A DNA stretch of 64,000 nt from Carboxylicivirga sediminis (GCF_018156225.1 NZ_JAGTAR010000001.1:186001-250000), one strand, 5' to 3'. Positions 26,390-34,643 are shown, counted from the stretch's first letter. Numbers and translations are program-made. Notes: generated by a model from the sequence alone, not told the origin.

Positions 26390-27376
26390 ATGAATAACGA
26401 GAATACTCTACATTTGAAGGTAAAAGAAGGCATTACCTCGAACTACCTGGATGCTTTGCAAGCTAAAATTGGAGGTACAAGAGTCGAAAATCGCCTGGAT
26501 TACCATGTTGGCAATAGCCGCCTAAGTATTTCCTATTACAATCTAATTCCTGAATTTGAGGTAACACTCGCCCAGCTGGACTACCATCAGAAGTTGATAG
26601 TTGAACGTGAACCGGATGACCGTGCCGATTATTTTCATTTCAACATGGTGAATCAGGGTCAGATAAAACAACACATCGACAACAAAGAGCAATATACCGA
26701 AGCAGGTGCCTCTAATGGTGTTTTTATTTACAATGGTTTATTCCCGCTCAAGTCATTTTTTCCGGCTAAAGGCAATACGCAGTCCATGGCCTTTAAATTC
26801 TCGAAAAAGGCGTTTGATCAACTAATGCCCGAATCACTCGACTTGTTAAACAGCCTGTTTCCCGATGCAGAACCACTTGCCTACCACACCGCCATCAACA
26901 GTGAATTGGCTAAGGAGCTAAAGGATTTATTTTATTACGAAAACACCAGTTACGGACGTACTCCCAATGTTATGTCTGTCGGCCTGAAATTGTTCCCCAT
27001 TTTGATGCAATCGTTAAAGACGCAATTGGATAAGGATGAACTCAATGGCCTGCACCTGGAAGATTACAATCGCATTGTGGAAGTTAAGGATTACCTGCTG
27101 GCCAACCTCAACCAGATAATTAAAGTCGAAAACATAGCAGAGATGCACCACATAAGCCTGTCGAAGTTAAAGCGTGATTTTAAAAGTTTATATGATGTAT
27201 CTATTTATAAGTTTTACACCCATGCTAAAATGGATGAAGCTTACCGCAGGCTAAAAACCGGTCAGTATTCGGTAACCGAGGTAGGCTTTGATTTGGGCTA
27301 CAGCAGCCTGTCGAAGTTTTCAGAGATGTTTAAAAAAGTAAAGGGGATTAACCCGAAGGATGTGGTGCCGTTGTAG
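26390..27376 (+). CDS. AraC family regulator, array paralog 3
   Basis: 328 residues from ATG 26390. The N-terminal domain opens LHLKVKEGITSNYLDALQAKI and has the shared motif SNGVFIYNGLFPLKSFFPAK. The AraC domain (last ~100 residues) ends YRRLKTGQYSVTEVGFDLGY and FKKVKGINPKDVVPL. The 3' end is nearly identical in DNA to that of paralog 4, including synonymous sites. It is divergent from NylB-like hydrolase 2 and convergent with the M20 gene. It probably regulates the divergent hydrolase; this is positional inference. Confidence 0.87.
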   Translation: MNNENTLHLKVKEGITSNYLDALQAKIGGTRVENRLDYHVGNSRLSISYYNLIPEFEVTLAQLDYHQKLIVEREPDDRADYFHFNMVNQGQIKQHIDNKEQYTEAGASNGVFIYNGLFPLKSFFPAKGNTQSMAFKFSKKAFDQLMPESLDLLNSLFPDAEPLAYHTAINSELAKELKDLFYYENTSYGRTPNVMSVGLKLFPILMQSLKTQLDKDELNGLHLEDYNRIVEVKDYLLANLNQIIKVENIAEMHHISLSKLKRDFKSLYDVSIYKFYTHAKMDEAYRRLKTGQYSVTEVGFDLGYSSLSKFSEMFKKVKGINPKDVVPL

Positions 27377-27405
27377 ATGACAACGAACTATTATAAGTTA
27401 GACAA

Positions 27406-27435
27406 CACTACCCCGTGCAAAAACACGAGGTAGTG
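27406..27435. terminator. Hairpin between convergent AraC 3 and the M20 gene
   Basis: The inverted repeat CACTACCCCGTG/CACGAGGTAGTG has a five-base loop. No long T run follows, but its position between two stop codons and its likeness to the hairpin at 21425-21454 support a terminator role. Confidence 0.5.
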
Positions 27436-27457
27436 AAGTTATAAACAGCTTTATTGC

Positions 27458-28822
27458 TTATTTCTTCTGTAAAATCTCTAATGCCACTAAAGCCGATACT
27501 TTTGAGCCAAAGGTTATCCCATTCAGGTCGACCTGGTAGCTTGGCTCGTGGGGCGAAAATGGAAACTCTTTACCCTGCGACTGCGCATTGACAAAAAGCT
27601 GAGGCTCTGCTGTTCCAATAAATAAATAAGCTCCTTTTACGTTTTCCAAACCATCAATCAGGGCAAAAGCATCTTCTGAGCCTGGCAGGCTAATATTATC
27701 CAGACGGTGATTAACAAAATCTACCCGTTCGCTTGCATTTCGTATGGTGGCCATCAAATTAGGGTCATTATAAATAGCCGGACCAAAACCACTTTGTGTA
27801 ATGGTTGGCATCATGTCTTCTGAAACCCCATTTGCCATGGCTATACCGTTAACAATATCATGGATGCCTTTTATCATCTTATTCATCACTTCGTTAGTTG
27901 AGAAGTGCAGCTTTAATTTCAGGTGTGATTCGGTGGGAATCACATTGTGCTCCACACCAGCCTGAACACTTCCAATGGTTAGTACTGCCACCTCTTCAGG
28001 ATCGGTGTAACGCGAAACCACGGTCTGCAACTGCACTATGGCCATACCTGCCATTACCACCGGGTCGATGGCATGATGAGGCGATGAACCATGACCGCCA
28101 ATACCATGAAAGGTGACGTCCATATGGGTGGTTCCGGTAGTCAGACGACCATCGGTTGTAAGCAGTGTACCAGTTGGGAAAGGGCCTGTATGCTGCGCTA
28201 AAAAATAATCAGGCTGTGGCACATTGTATTTGGTGTATAAACCATCGTCCACCATTGCCTGGGCTCCCTGAACCAATTCTTCGGCGGGTTGGGCAATTAA
28301 TACCAAGGTACCTGACCAGTGCTCTTTCATGGCGCTCATTGTATGAGCCAATGCTACAACATAAGTTGTATTGGCATCGTGCCCACACATGTGCGATACC
28401 GGAACTTCAAGGCCATTGGGACCAATGGCTGTTTCACGGCTGGCATACGCTAACTCTGTTTCCTCTTTAATTGCCAATGCGTCCATATCGCCCCGATACA
28501 TTAACACGGGCCCATCACCATTTCGGAGGATTCCTGCCACTCCGGTTTTGCCAATGCCAGTATGCACTTCAAAACCAAGCTTACTCAGCTCATCAGCCAC
28601 AACGCCTGCTGTTCTTGTTTCCTGAAACGGAAGCTCTGGGTTCGCATGTAAATCCTTATACACATTATGGATATAATCCGCATTGTTATCTATCGCCTGC
28701 TCCATTTGCTTAATAATACTCTGTGGTAAAGTGCTTTCCTGTGCATAAACACTCAAGCTCGTTATCAGTAAAGCCACTAAGATGAGGCTTGCCAGCCGTA
28801 CATTTATAATTATCGTTTTCAT
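27458..28822 (-). CDS. Exported M20 family amidohydrolase (N-acyl amino acid / IAA-amide hydrolase type)
   Basis: The start is set at ATG 28822, where the signal peptide MKTIIINVRLASLILVALLI begins. About 454 residues. Metal-site motifs are in YRGDMDALAIKEET, SHMCGHDANTTYV and AQPAEELVQGAQAMV. The dimerisation domain has FHGIGGHGSSPHHAIDPV, and the C-terminal metal region has SLPGSEDAFA. This is the M20D-type amidohydrolase pattern (hippurate, N-acyl amino acid or indole-acetyl amino acid hydrolases). Most relatives are cytoplasmic, so export is notable. It is divergent from AraC paralog 4 (228-bp spacer) and forms module 4 of the array. Confidence 0.9.
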   Translation of the reverse strand: MKTIIINVRLASLILVALLITSLSVYAQESTLPQSIIKQMEQAIDNNADYIHNVYKDLHANPELPFQETRTAGVVADELSKLGFEVHTGIGKTGVAGILRNGDGPVLMYRGDMDALAIKEETELAYASRETAIGPNGLEVPVSHMCGHDANTTYVVALAHTMSAMKEHWSGTLVLIAQPAEELVQGAQAMVDDGLYTKYNVPQPDYFLAQHTGPFPTGTLLTTDGRLTTGTTHMDVTFHGIGGHGSSPHHAIDPVVMAGMAIVQLQTVVSRYTDPEEVAVLTIGSVQAGVEHNVIPTESHLKLKLHFSTNEVMNKMIKGIHDIVNGIAMANGVSEDMMPTITQSGFGPAIYNDPNLMATIRNASERVDFVNHRLDNISLPGSEDAFALIDGLENVKGAYLFIGTAEPQLFVNAQSQGKEFPFSPHEPSYQVDLNGITFGSKVSALVALEILQKK

Positions 28823-28916
28823 AACACAAAAATTTTTATTTTTCAATCATCGCATAAAATGCTCTTATAACTGTTACAAGGTGATAGTCACTATTGCTTT
28901 ATGAACTTTCACATGA

Positions 28917-28924
28917 CAAATATA
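28917..28924 (-). promoter_or_regulatory. -7 box of the M20 gene
   Basis: TATATTTG on the minus strand fits TAnnTTTG, about 95 bases before the start codon. A -33 TTG is missing at the usual distance, as for the other hydrolase promoters of the array. Confidence 0.4.
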
Positions 28925-28999
28925 GGTTCTAAAACTGCTGGCTATTATCCCTTATCGCCCATAGGGTATCCTTCCACGGCCATTGTTTATTTACGAGAA

Positions 29000-29030
29000 T
29001 TGTTAAAAAGGCGATAATCTATTAATTTCA
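29000..29030 (+). promoter_or_regulatory. Promoter of AraC paralog 4
   Basis: TTG (29000-29002), 20-base spacer, TAATTTCA (29023-29030). The spacing is as for paralogs 1 and 2; the -7 box deviates at its last two bases. Confidence 0.45.
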
Positions 29031-29050
29031 CATTTAAAACTAATCGTTTG

Positions 29051-30034
29051 ATGGAGCAGGAAGACCAATACACTTTAGAACTAAAAGAAGGTAGTGTTAG
29101 AAACTATATAGAATTATTGGAACAAACATTCGGTGGTACCCGAACGACAAATGCCTATGATTATAAGAAAGGGCTTGATAAAATTCATATTTCTCACTAC
29201 AACATTCTGGATGACCTGGAATTGGCACTGTTAGAAGTTAATCTTAGTAAAGCATTGAATGTTCATCGACAACCCGATGAACGAACAGACTTTTACCACC
29301 TGACTTTTATTAAAGAAGGGCACATTGAACGCGACTACCAAAATAAAGAACTTGAGGATGCAGATACGACCAAAGGCTTATTTATTCACAACGGACTGTT
29401 TGCTCTTTCATCTCATTACCCGGCTAACCTTGAGATGCGTTCATTATCTGTTAAATTCTCCAGAAAGGCATTATTGCAAATAATCCCCGAAGCAAATGAT
29501 TTATTACAATCACTCTTCCCCGACGATGAACCACGTGGCTATCATACCAATGCTCTGGTTGAACTAGAGAATATGGTAAGGGATATTTACTTTTTTGAGA
29601 AGGCAGCATTTGGTAGTAAAGCACTGGTAATTGGGCGTAGCCTGGAACTATTCACTCAACTGCTGGGGACTATAAAAAACCAGCAGGAAAAGAATAGCTT
29701 AAACGGTTTACATTATGACGATTACCAAAGACTTTTGGATATTAAGCATTACATACTGAGCCATCTTGACCGAAAACTGAATATTGAGGATATTACAAAT
29801 GAATTTGGCTTAAGCGATTCTAAACTTAAACGCGATTTTAAAGCCCTTTTCAATTCATCGGTATACCAATTTTATACCCATGCTAAAATGGATGAAGCTT
29901 ACCGCAGGCTTAAATCGGGACAATACACCGTTACTCAGGTGGGATTTGATTTAGGCTACAACAGCCTGTCGAAGTTTTCTGAGATGTTTAAAAAAGTAAA
30001 GGGGATTAACCCGAAGGATGTGGTGCCGTTGTAA
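29051..30034 (+). CDS. AraC family regulator, array paralog 4
   Basis: 327 residues from ATG 29051 (an in-frame TTG precedes it). The N-terminal domain opens LELKEGSVRNYIELLEQTFG and has the shared motif TKGLFIHNGLFALSSHYPAN. The AraC domain ends YRRLKSGQYTVTQVGFDLGY and FKKVKGINPKDVVPL, with DNA nearly identical to paralog 3 in its last ~70 bases. It is divergent from the M20 amidohydrolase gene and probably controls it. Its opening residues are also the closest match to the miniature copy at 40742-41152. Confidence 0.87.
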   Translation: MEQEDQYTLELKEGSVRNYIELLEQTFGGTRTTNAYDYKKGLDKIHISHYNILDDLELALLEVNLSKALNVHRQPDERTDFYHLTFIKEGHIERDYQNKELEDADTTKGLFIHNGLFALSSHYPANLEMRSLSVKFSRKALLQIIPEANDLLQSLFPDDEPRGYHTNALVELENMVRDIYFFEKAAFGSKALVIGRSLELFTQLLGTIKNQQEKNSLNGLHYDDYQRLLDIKHYILSHLDRKLNIEDITNEFGLSDSKLKRDFKALFNSSVYQFYTHAKMDEAYRRLKSGQYTVTQVGFDLGYNSLSKFSEMFKKVKGINPKDVVPL

Positions 30035-30102
30035 TTTCATATAAAAAAACATTACAGGCCGATTAAAAATGTAAAAAAACAATGAAGCGTCTATATGATA
30101 TG

Positions 30103-30248
30103 CAATCCCGCCGGGATTGTTATTAATAGGGTAAGCTTATTATTTCTATAAATATTCAACTTCTCCGAAGTTGTTTTATTATCTCCAGCGGAGATAAATA
30201 TTTGCAGATAAGTGCAATGTAAATGACCAATCAACCTCAGCGAGGTTG
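30103..30248. repeat. Cluster of four short palindromes
   Basis: Four different perfect or near-perfect palindromes follow one another: CAATCCCGCCGGGATTG (30103-30119), CAACTTCTCCGAAGTTG (30157-30173), TTATCTCCAGCGGAGATAAA (near 30179) and CAACCTCAGCGAGGTTG (30232-30248). All have a similar arm length and a CnnCG-type centre, but different arms. They look like REP-type hairpin elements rather than one duplicated unit. Confidence 0.65.
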
Positions 30249-30274
30249 AATAGATTTACCCGGTTATTAATGAT

Positions 30275-30320
30275 AAAAAAAGCCCGGAGCACAACACTTA
30301 ATGGCATTGTACACCGGGCA
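30275..30320 (-). terminator. Rho-independent terminator after the barrel gene
   Basis: On the minus strand GCCCGGTGTACAA pairs with TGTTGTGCTCCGGGC and is followed by seven T. It directly follows the stop of the gene at 30375-31172. Confidence 0.8.
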
Positions 30321-30374
30321 ATATAAAACTACTAAAATAATAAGCTATCGCATCATCACTGATTTATTGCCGCT

Positions 30375-31172
30375 TTATTTAGCAAACACAAAGGTTGTTA
30401 CAAACCTTAGCTCACTCTTACCAGCATAGTCGGGACGAATCACATTGTTGTAATACTGCACGCCAAGTGATACAGGTATCTTACCCATAAACACCAGTTT
30501 GCTAACTCCACCACCTACAGGTACGGTCCATTTCTGTCCCTTTTCAGCATTCCAGTTGGCCGTAATGGTTGGGAAGGTATTAACGACCCATCCTTTGCCC
30601 AGTCCGTAGGCTACTAACGTTTGCCCCACAAAACGATTCACATCGGCCCGATCCTTATCACCGGCAAACGAATGCGTTTGACGCAAGACCATATCAAAGG
30701 TCCAGTTTTTGTTTTGATACACCATTACAATTCCGGCTCCGGCGCTCCATTTTCCACTACCTAACAGGGGATCGGTAGCAGTTGGCAGATCAATGGATGG
30801 CCCTACCCCCCAGTTTAATTTTCCCTTGGTTTTGGGAGCCATAAAGAACGAGTAGTTTAAATCGGTAAAACCAGTAGTACTTACCGACTCCCCAACAGCT
30901 GCCGGCACATACGAGGTACCAAATACCCCGCGGTGAACGATACTGAATTTGTTAAAATCGGTAGCTACAATGGGCTGAAACGAGGCAGTAAAGGTATTAC
31001 CATCGAGCCCCGGTGTGCCTGTACCAATATTATACTGAACCGGCAGAGCAATAATGCTGGCCAGCGGATTTTGTAACTTCTGGGCAATCTCATCCTGCTC
31101 CGATTGGGCATATAGTTGGCCGGCACTAAGCATGGCCAGTGCTACTAATACGTAATTTCTAATTGTTTTCAT
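30375..31172 (-). CDS. Outer-membrane beta-barrel protein, transporter-like (Phenol_MetA_deg-like)
   Basis: The start is set at ATG 31172, where the signal peptide MKTIRNYVLVALAMLSAGQLYAQ begins; about 265 residues. The mature part runs as antiparallel strands with motifs LASIIALPVQYNIGTG, NWGVGPSIDLPTAT, WSAGAGIVMVYQNKNW and a C-terminal LRFVTTFVFAK strand. This pattern is seen in proteins annotated as 'transporter' or MetA-pathway-of-phenol-degradation barrels. The substrate is unknown. The gene is single, convergent with AraC paralog 4. Confidence 0.75.
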   Translation of the reverse strand: MKTIRNYVLVALAMLSAGQLYAQSEQDEIAQKLQNPLASIIALPVQYNIGTGTPGLDGNTFTASFQPIVATDFNKFSIVHRGVFGTSYVPAAVGESVSTTGFTDLNYSFFMAPKTKGKLNWGVGPSIDLPTATDPLLGSGKWSAGAGIVMVYQNKNWTFDMVLRQTHSFAGDKDRADVNRFVGQTLVAYGLGKGWVVNTFPTITANWNAEKGQKWTVPVGGGVSKLVFMGKIPVSLGVQYYNNVIRPDYAGKSELRFVTTFVFAK

Positions 31173-31955
31173 GACTATATATTTAAATGAATAATTCTGA
31201 AGCACATGGGCTTTTGCAAGCCTGAAACTCTCATTATACTTTAGTCACAAAAATGGTGAGTTACTGAGCCTTAAACTTTCCCATACAGGGCATTCATTAT
31301 CCCGATTAGGTCATCCACTTGTATAATGCCAGTTATCGTCATCTTATGTGTTTTATCCTGAAATCCCCCCTCCCTGCGGGTGTCTCCCCGAGTGGAGAAT
31401 CTTCCCCGGTGGGGAAGGCGTGCCAGCTCCAGCATGAGCTGCCAAAGCAGTTGGGGAAGGCTTACAAGCTCCAGTAAGAGCTGCCGAAGCATTTAGGGAA
31501 GGCGTACAAGCTCTAGTACGAGTTGCCGAAGCACTTGGGGAAGGCTTACTAACGCTAGTACGAGCTGCCGAAACACTTGGGGAAGGCATGCAAGCTCTAG
31601 TACGAGATGCCGAAGTAGTTGGGGAAGGCTTACAAGCTCTAGCACGACCCGCCCAACAAAAAAGGTGACGTGCCCATTCTGGCACGTGTACTTCGATTAT
31701 ACCTTGGAGTTTTGTTCAGTAGTAATCATATGCATTCAATTAATTCTATTCATCAATTATTTTGTATGGTAAAATTTACAATCTGATTACTGGCAAATCA
31801 ACAAATAGCACTATATACAGCATATCAAGCATATAATATTAATGAATAATATCATTGTATAATTTTATTGAGCCATTATGATGATAAATATATTATACTT
31901 ATATTCAATCTACATTTCAATAAACAGCACCAAACATTAACTTAAAATTATTCTA
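31173..31955. other. Long intergenic region with a 42-bp tandem repeat
   Basis: 783 bases without a convincing gene. From left to right it holds the upstream region of the barrel gene, a shared word (31370-31389, also at 24653-24672), the tandem repeat at 31411-31662, and about 220 very A+T-rich bases before the DUF6261 gene. A TACATTTC -7-like box lies near 31908. Confidence 0.6.
31411..31662. repeat. 42-bp tandem repeat, six copies
   Basis: Copies start at 31411, 31453, 31495, 31537, 31579 and 31621, exactly 42 bases apart with no indel; the last copy is diverged at its right end. Each begins GGGGAAGGC (AGGGAAGGC in the third) and carries an AGCTC...GAGCTGCC core. Because 42 is a multiple of three, frames stay open across the array on both strands. 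On the plus strand 31438-31668 encodes a 14-residue repeat like GEGLQALVRAAEAL, but there is a stop at 31435 and no good start codon. Confidence 0.85.
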
Positions 31956-32669
31956 ATGAAAAAGATTTCACCATCTACGCGCGTCACAGAAACTGACTCA
32001 TTGGCGCGTAATATCCTTGATGTTTACACAAAGGATAGCAACCTGGCTACCATGCCCTATTTAAGTAAAATAATGGCCAACCTGCAACCGGTTTCGCAGC
32101 AGCTGACTGAGGCGATAAAGCGCCTAAAGACCAAATCAATACTTGAAGACAAAGATGCTGCCCGCGACCAGGCCTTTCGCAGCTTCTACTACCTGGTACT
32201 GGGGGCTACGCATCATCCTGACGCAGCCATCAGACAAGCAGCCAAAAGCATCATGACTGTACTTGAGAACTACGGCCTGGAAATGACGCATGATAACTAC
32301 GCCACACAGTCGTCCAAAACAACATCGCTGACTGAAGACCTGAAAGATGCAGCCTTACAGGCAGCCATACAGCAACTATCAGGAGCCGAAGCCAGTTATT
32401 TGGCGCTTGAGCAGGCACAGACCAACTTTAGTGAATCATTTATCAACTACCAGGAGGACAAGGCCGATGAGAAAAACTACGCCAATGCCACCTTGCTGAA
32501 GAAGGAAGTCATTAAAATCATCAACGGCCAGCTAACAGAACACCTTGAACTGCTGGGTAAAATTGATGAAACAGCCATCAGCAGCTTCGCACAAACAGTA
32601 GAGCAGCTAATTGCCACCAACAACGAACAGGTAGGCAAGCGCACTGATAAAGTGGAAGAAATGGCTTAA
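31956..32669 (+). CDS. DUF6261 family protein
   Basis: 237 residues, no signal peptide and no membrane segment. It is highly helical and rich in Ala, Glu, Lys and Gln, with segments such as DQAFRSFYYLVLGATHHPDA and ALEQAQTNFSESFINYQEDK. By memory this is the Bacteroidota-specific DUF6261 family, whose function is not known. The length is typical. It stands alone with its own terminator, and a 42-bp tandem repeat lies about 290 bases upstream. No function is proposed. Confidence 0.7.
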   Translation: MKKISPSTRVTETDSLARNILDVYTKDSNLATMPYLSKIMANLQPVSQQLTEAIKRLKTKSILEDKDAARDQAFRSFYYLVLGATHHPDAAIRQAAKSIMTVLENYGLEMTHDNYATQSSKTTSLTEDLKDAALQAAIQQLSGAEASYLALEQAQTNFSESFINYQEDKADEKNYANATLLKKEVIKIINGQLTEHLELLGKIDETAISSFAQTVEQLIATNNEQVGKRTDKVEEMA

Positions 32670-32697
32670 AAAAACAATCCCTGTTTATTGAAAGCAA

Positions 32698-32733
32698 CAA
32701 AAGGAACCTCCATCATCGGAAGTTCCTTTTTTT
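32698..32733 (+). terminator. Rho-independent terminator after the DUF6261 gene
   Basis: AAAGGAACCTCC pairs with GGAAGTTCCTTT across a short loop and runs into seven T, 29 bases after the stop codon. Confidence 0.85.
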
Positions 32734-32881
32734 ATGGCATCTTTTGCAGGGCTGAGCCGGACAAACTCAACACCATAAACACAGCAGATTACAATACTAA
32801 AACTTTTGAAATGCGTTTATCTTCTCCTGTTAGGTGGATCTATTCAGCCAGAGCGGAAAGGCCGGGATGAGCTTTTAACTG

Positions 32882-33778
32882 CTACTCAAGCAGACTGATG
32901 TTTAATAAATGGTTAGGCGTTTTTTTGACTGGCTCATTATCCTTCCACTTACCTCTAAACAACACCTTGCCGTCTTTACTTAGTAAAATACCATGGCCAT
33001 GCCTTAGGTCATTTTTCCAATGCCCTTTGTATAGTTCACCACTGCTGAAGTGGTAGATACCATAGCCATTTCTTAAGTCGCTGGCGTACTCCCCCTCATA
33101 GAAATCGCCATTGGGCCAGTGGTATTTACCAGTGCCCCACCTTTGGTTGCTATGCCAATAGCCCTCATAAAAACTTTTACTGTCGAATATGGCATAGCCA
33201 AAGCCCTCGGCCTGCCCATCGTTAGTACCGCCTATATAGCGTATGGTCACTCCATCGGCATTTTGCAGTACCAGGGCATCCATGGGGGTAATGGCCCCTA
33301 TACTATCACTCAGCTCATTCACTTTCTGGCTGATATATTGATTGGACATCCGCATAGAATCGTTCTCATGCTGCAGGGTACCCAGACTTGATTTAACGCT
33401 CTCCAGGCTATCGTTCAGCTCATGTTTATTGGCCAGCAGTTGCCTGATAGCATTGCTTCTTCTGCGCAACTTATCAGCGAGCTTTGTGTAACTGGTATTA
33501 TTCATCTTTCGCTCCTCAATTATCTCACGCGCTCTGGTTGAATAATGGTTACTACTGCCCATACTGTCAATAACGGCGAACAACTCCAGCGCCCTTGCAT
33601 CCTCTTTACTGTTCAGTAAGGAATCGGCCAGCGATTTCAATTGATAAAATGCCAGTTCATCCCGGTACTGCGACATGGTGGTGTTTAGTCCGTTTATCTG
33701 CATATGACTTTTCAGCCAAAGAGCCATAAACACTAATAATACAAAGCCAGCAATAATATTTTTAAGGGATTGTTTCAT
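32882..33778 (-). CDS. MORN-repeat protein with membrane anchor and coiled coil
   Basis: 298 residues. An N-terminal hydrophobic segment (IIAGFVLLVFMALWL) is probably an uncleaved membrane anchor. Residues about 30-160 are a charged helical, coiled-coil-like region (KLADKLRRRSNAIRQLLANK). The C-terminal third has about four MORN repeats (FYEGYWHSNQRWGTGKYHWP, FYEGEYASDLRNGYGIYHF, LYKGHWKNDLRHGHGILL and a partial one). MORN repeats usually mediate protein or lipid binding; the role here is unknown. It lies 52 bp downstream of the DUF2490-like gene on the same strand and may share its transcript. Confidence 0.8.
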   Translation of the reverse strand: MKQSLKNIIAGFVLLVFMALWLKSHMQINGLNTTMSQYRDELAFYQLKSLADSLLNSKEDARALELFAVIDSMGSSNHYSTRAREIIEERKMNNTSYTKLADKLRRRSNAIRQLLANKHELNDSLESVKSSLGTLQHENDSMRMSNQYISQKVNELSDSIGAITPMDALVLQNADGVTIRYIGGTNDGQAEGFGYAIFDSKSFYEGYWHSNQRWGTGKYHWPNGDFYEGEYASDLRNGYGIYHFSSGELYKGHWKNDLRHGHGILLSKDGKVLFRGKWKDNEPVKKTPNHLLNISLLE

Positions 33779-33830
33779 GCTTTTAGTTTTATCATTTTGA
33801 TAGTTTGGTAATGCCTTCGTATTGACTGGT

Positions 33831-34643
33831 TTAATAGCCCAGGTTAGGGCGTGGTAATTTCTTCTCCAGCTTTCTCAGATCAAAGCCCAGCTGAATATTG
33901 AAGCGCAGGATATGCGATGATCGATAAGAGGCTCCGTCACTTTTTTGTCCGAGCGTCCACATGTGCCCCACAAAAAAGGTGACGTTATTATTAAGTACAT
34001 AGCCAAAGCCATTGTAGGTTCTGAAATCCTCCAGCGGATTATACACAATGGAACTACCGGTATGCATAAATATTTCGGCACTGGGCGAAAAATACAAGGT
34101 CTTTTCGGTAATAGTTGGTTTGTTTAAGGGGATATAGGCAAAAAACTTATAGCGATAGCGGTTGGTATAATCGTGCACATCGCCCACATTATTATTACGT
34201 TTCCAGCGGTGTTCAAACCGGAACTGATGATACAGGTTAAACCGGCCCATATCGGGTGTTTTAAACAGCCACTGGTGCCATATACGTGGCTCATAGGTAA
34301 TTTTTTCATACTGGTCATTACCTGGTTCGGGGGTGTAGTTGAGCACCAGAGTTGGACCAATCACTGCCTCAAAGTTCTTATTGAAAAAGATGTTGATACC
34401 CGCCCGGTTATAAACCTGTCTGGTACGTCCGTAAAACGAAGTCACATTATCGAGGGAGTTGCGCACCCGGTAGTGGTGTTCGCCATAGTAGCCTATCTTA
34501 TCACTCAGGCGCACTTTTAAGTACAGGCCATTCCATATACCGGTTTCTTCCAATGCAGTAGTACTGGAAGATGGTGTATTAAACTGCTGTGCCTGGCTAA
34601 GGGCTACCACTAAAAGCAATGCAATTACTAGCTTTATCTTCAT
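33831..34643 (-). CDS. DUF2490-like outer-membrane beta-barrel protein
   Basis: 270 residues with a signal peptide (MKIKLVIALLLVVALSQAQQ). Tyr/Arg-rich amphipathic strands follow: YYGEHHYRVRNSLDNVTSFY, RTRQVYNRAGINIFF, IWHQWLFKTPDMGRFNLYHQ, FRFEHRWKR and RYRYKFFAYIPLN. The spaced 'HQ.R.EHRW' pattern is the one seen in DUF2490 barrels. Function unknown. The MORN gene follows at 52 bp. Confidence 0.72.
   Translation of the reverse strand: MKIKLVIALLLVVALSQAQQFNTPSSSTTALEETGIWNGLYLKVRLSDKIGYYGEHHYRVRNSLDNVTSFYGRTRQVYNRAGINIFFNKNFEAVIGPTLVLNYTPEPGNDQYEKITYEPRIWHQWLFKTPDMGRFNLYHQFRFEHRWKRNNNVGDVHDYTNRYRYKFFAYIPLNKPTITEKTLYFSPSAEIFMHTGSSIVYNPLEDFRTYNGFGYVLNNNVTFFVGHMWTLGQKSDGASYRSSHILRFNIQLGFDLRKLEKKLPRPNLGY

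Larger units (their letters stand above)
30035..30374. other. Intergenic region with a palindrome cluster and a terminator; no gene seen
   Basis: This 340-base stretch between convergent genes holds four short palindromes (30103-30248) and the terminator of the minus-strand barrel gene (30275-30320). I see no coding frame of note. Confidence 0.6.

Noticed and set aside
31411-31662. CRISPR array
   Set aside because: The repeats are directly adjacent with no unique spacers, and no cas gene is in the window.
31271-31685. Minus-strand repeat proteins over the 42-bp array
   Set aside because: The frames are open only because the period is a multiple of three; composition (Cys, Ser, Arg, Thr rich) and lack of a promoter argue against real genes.
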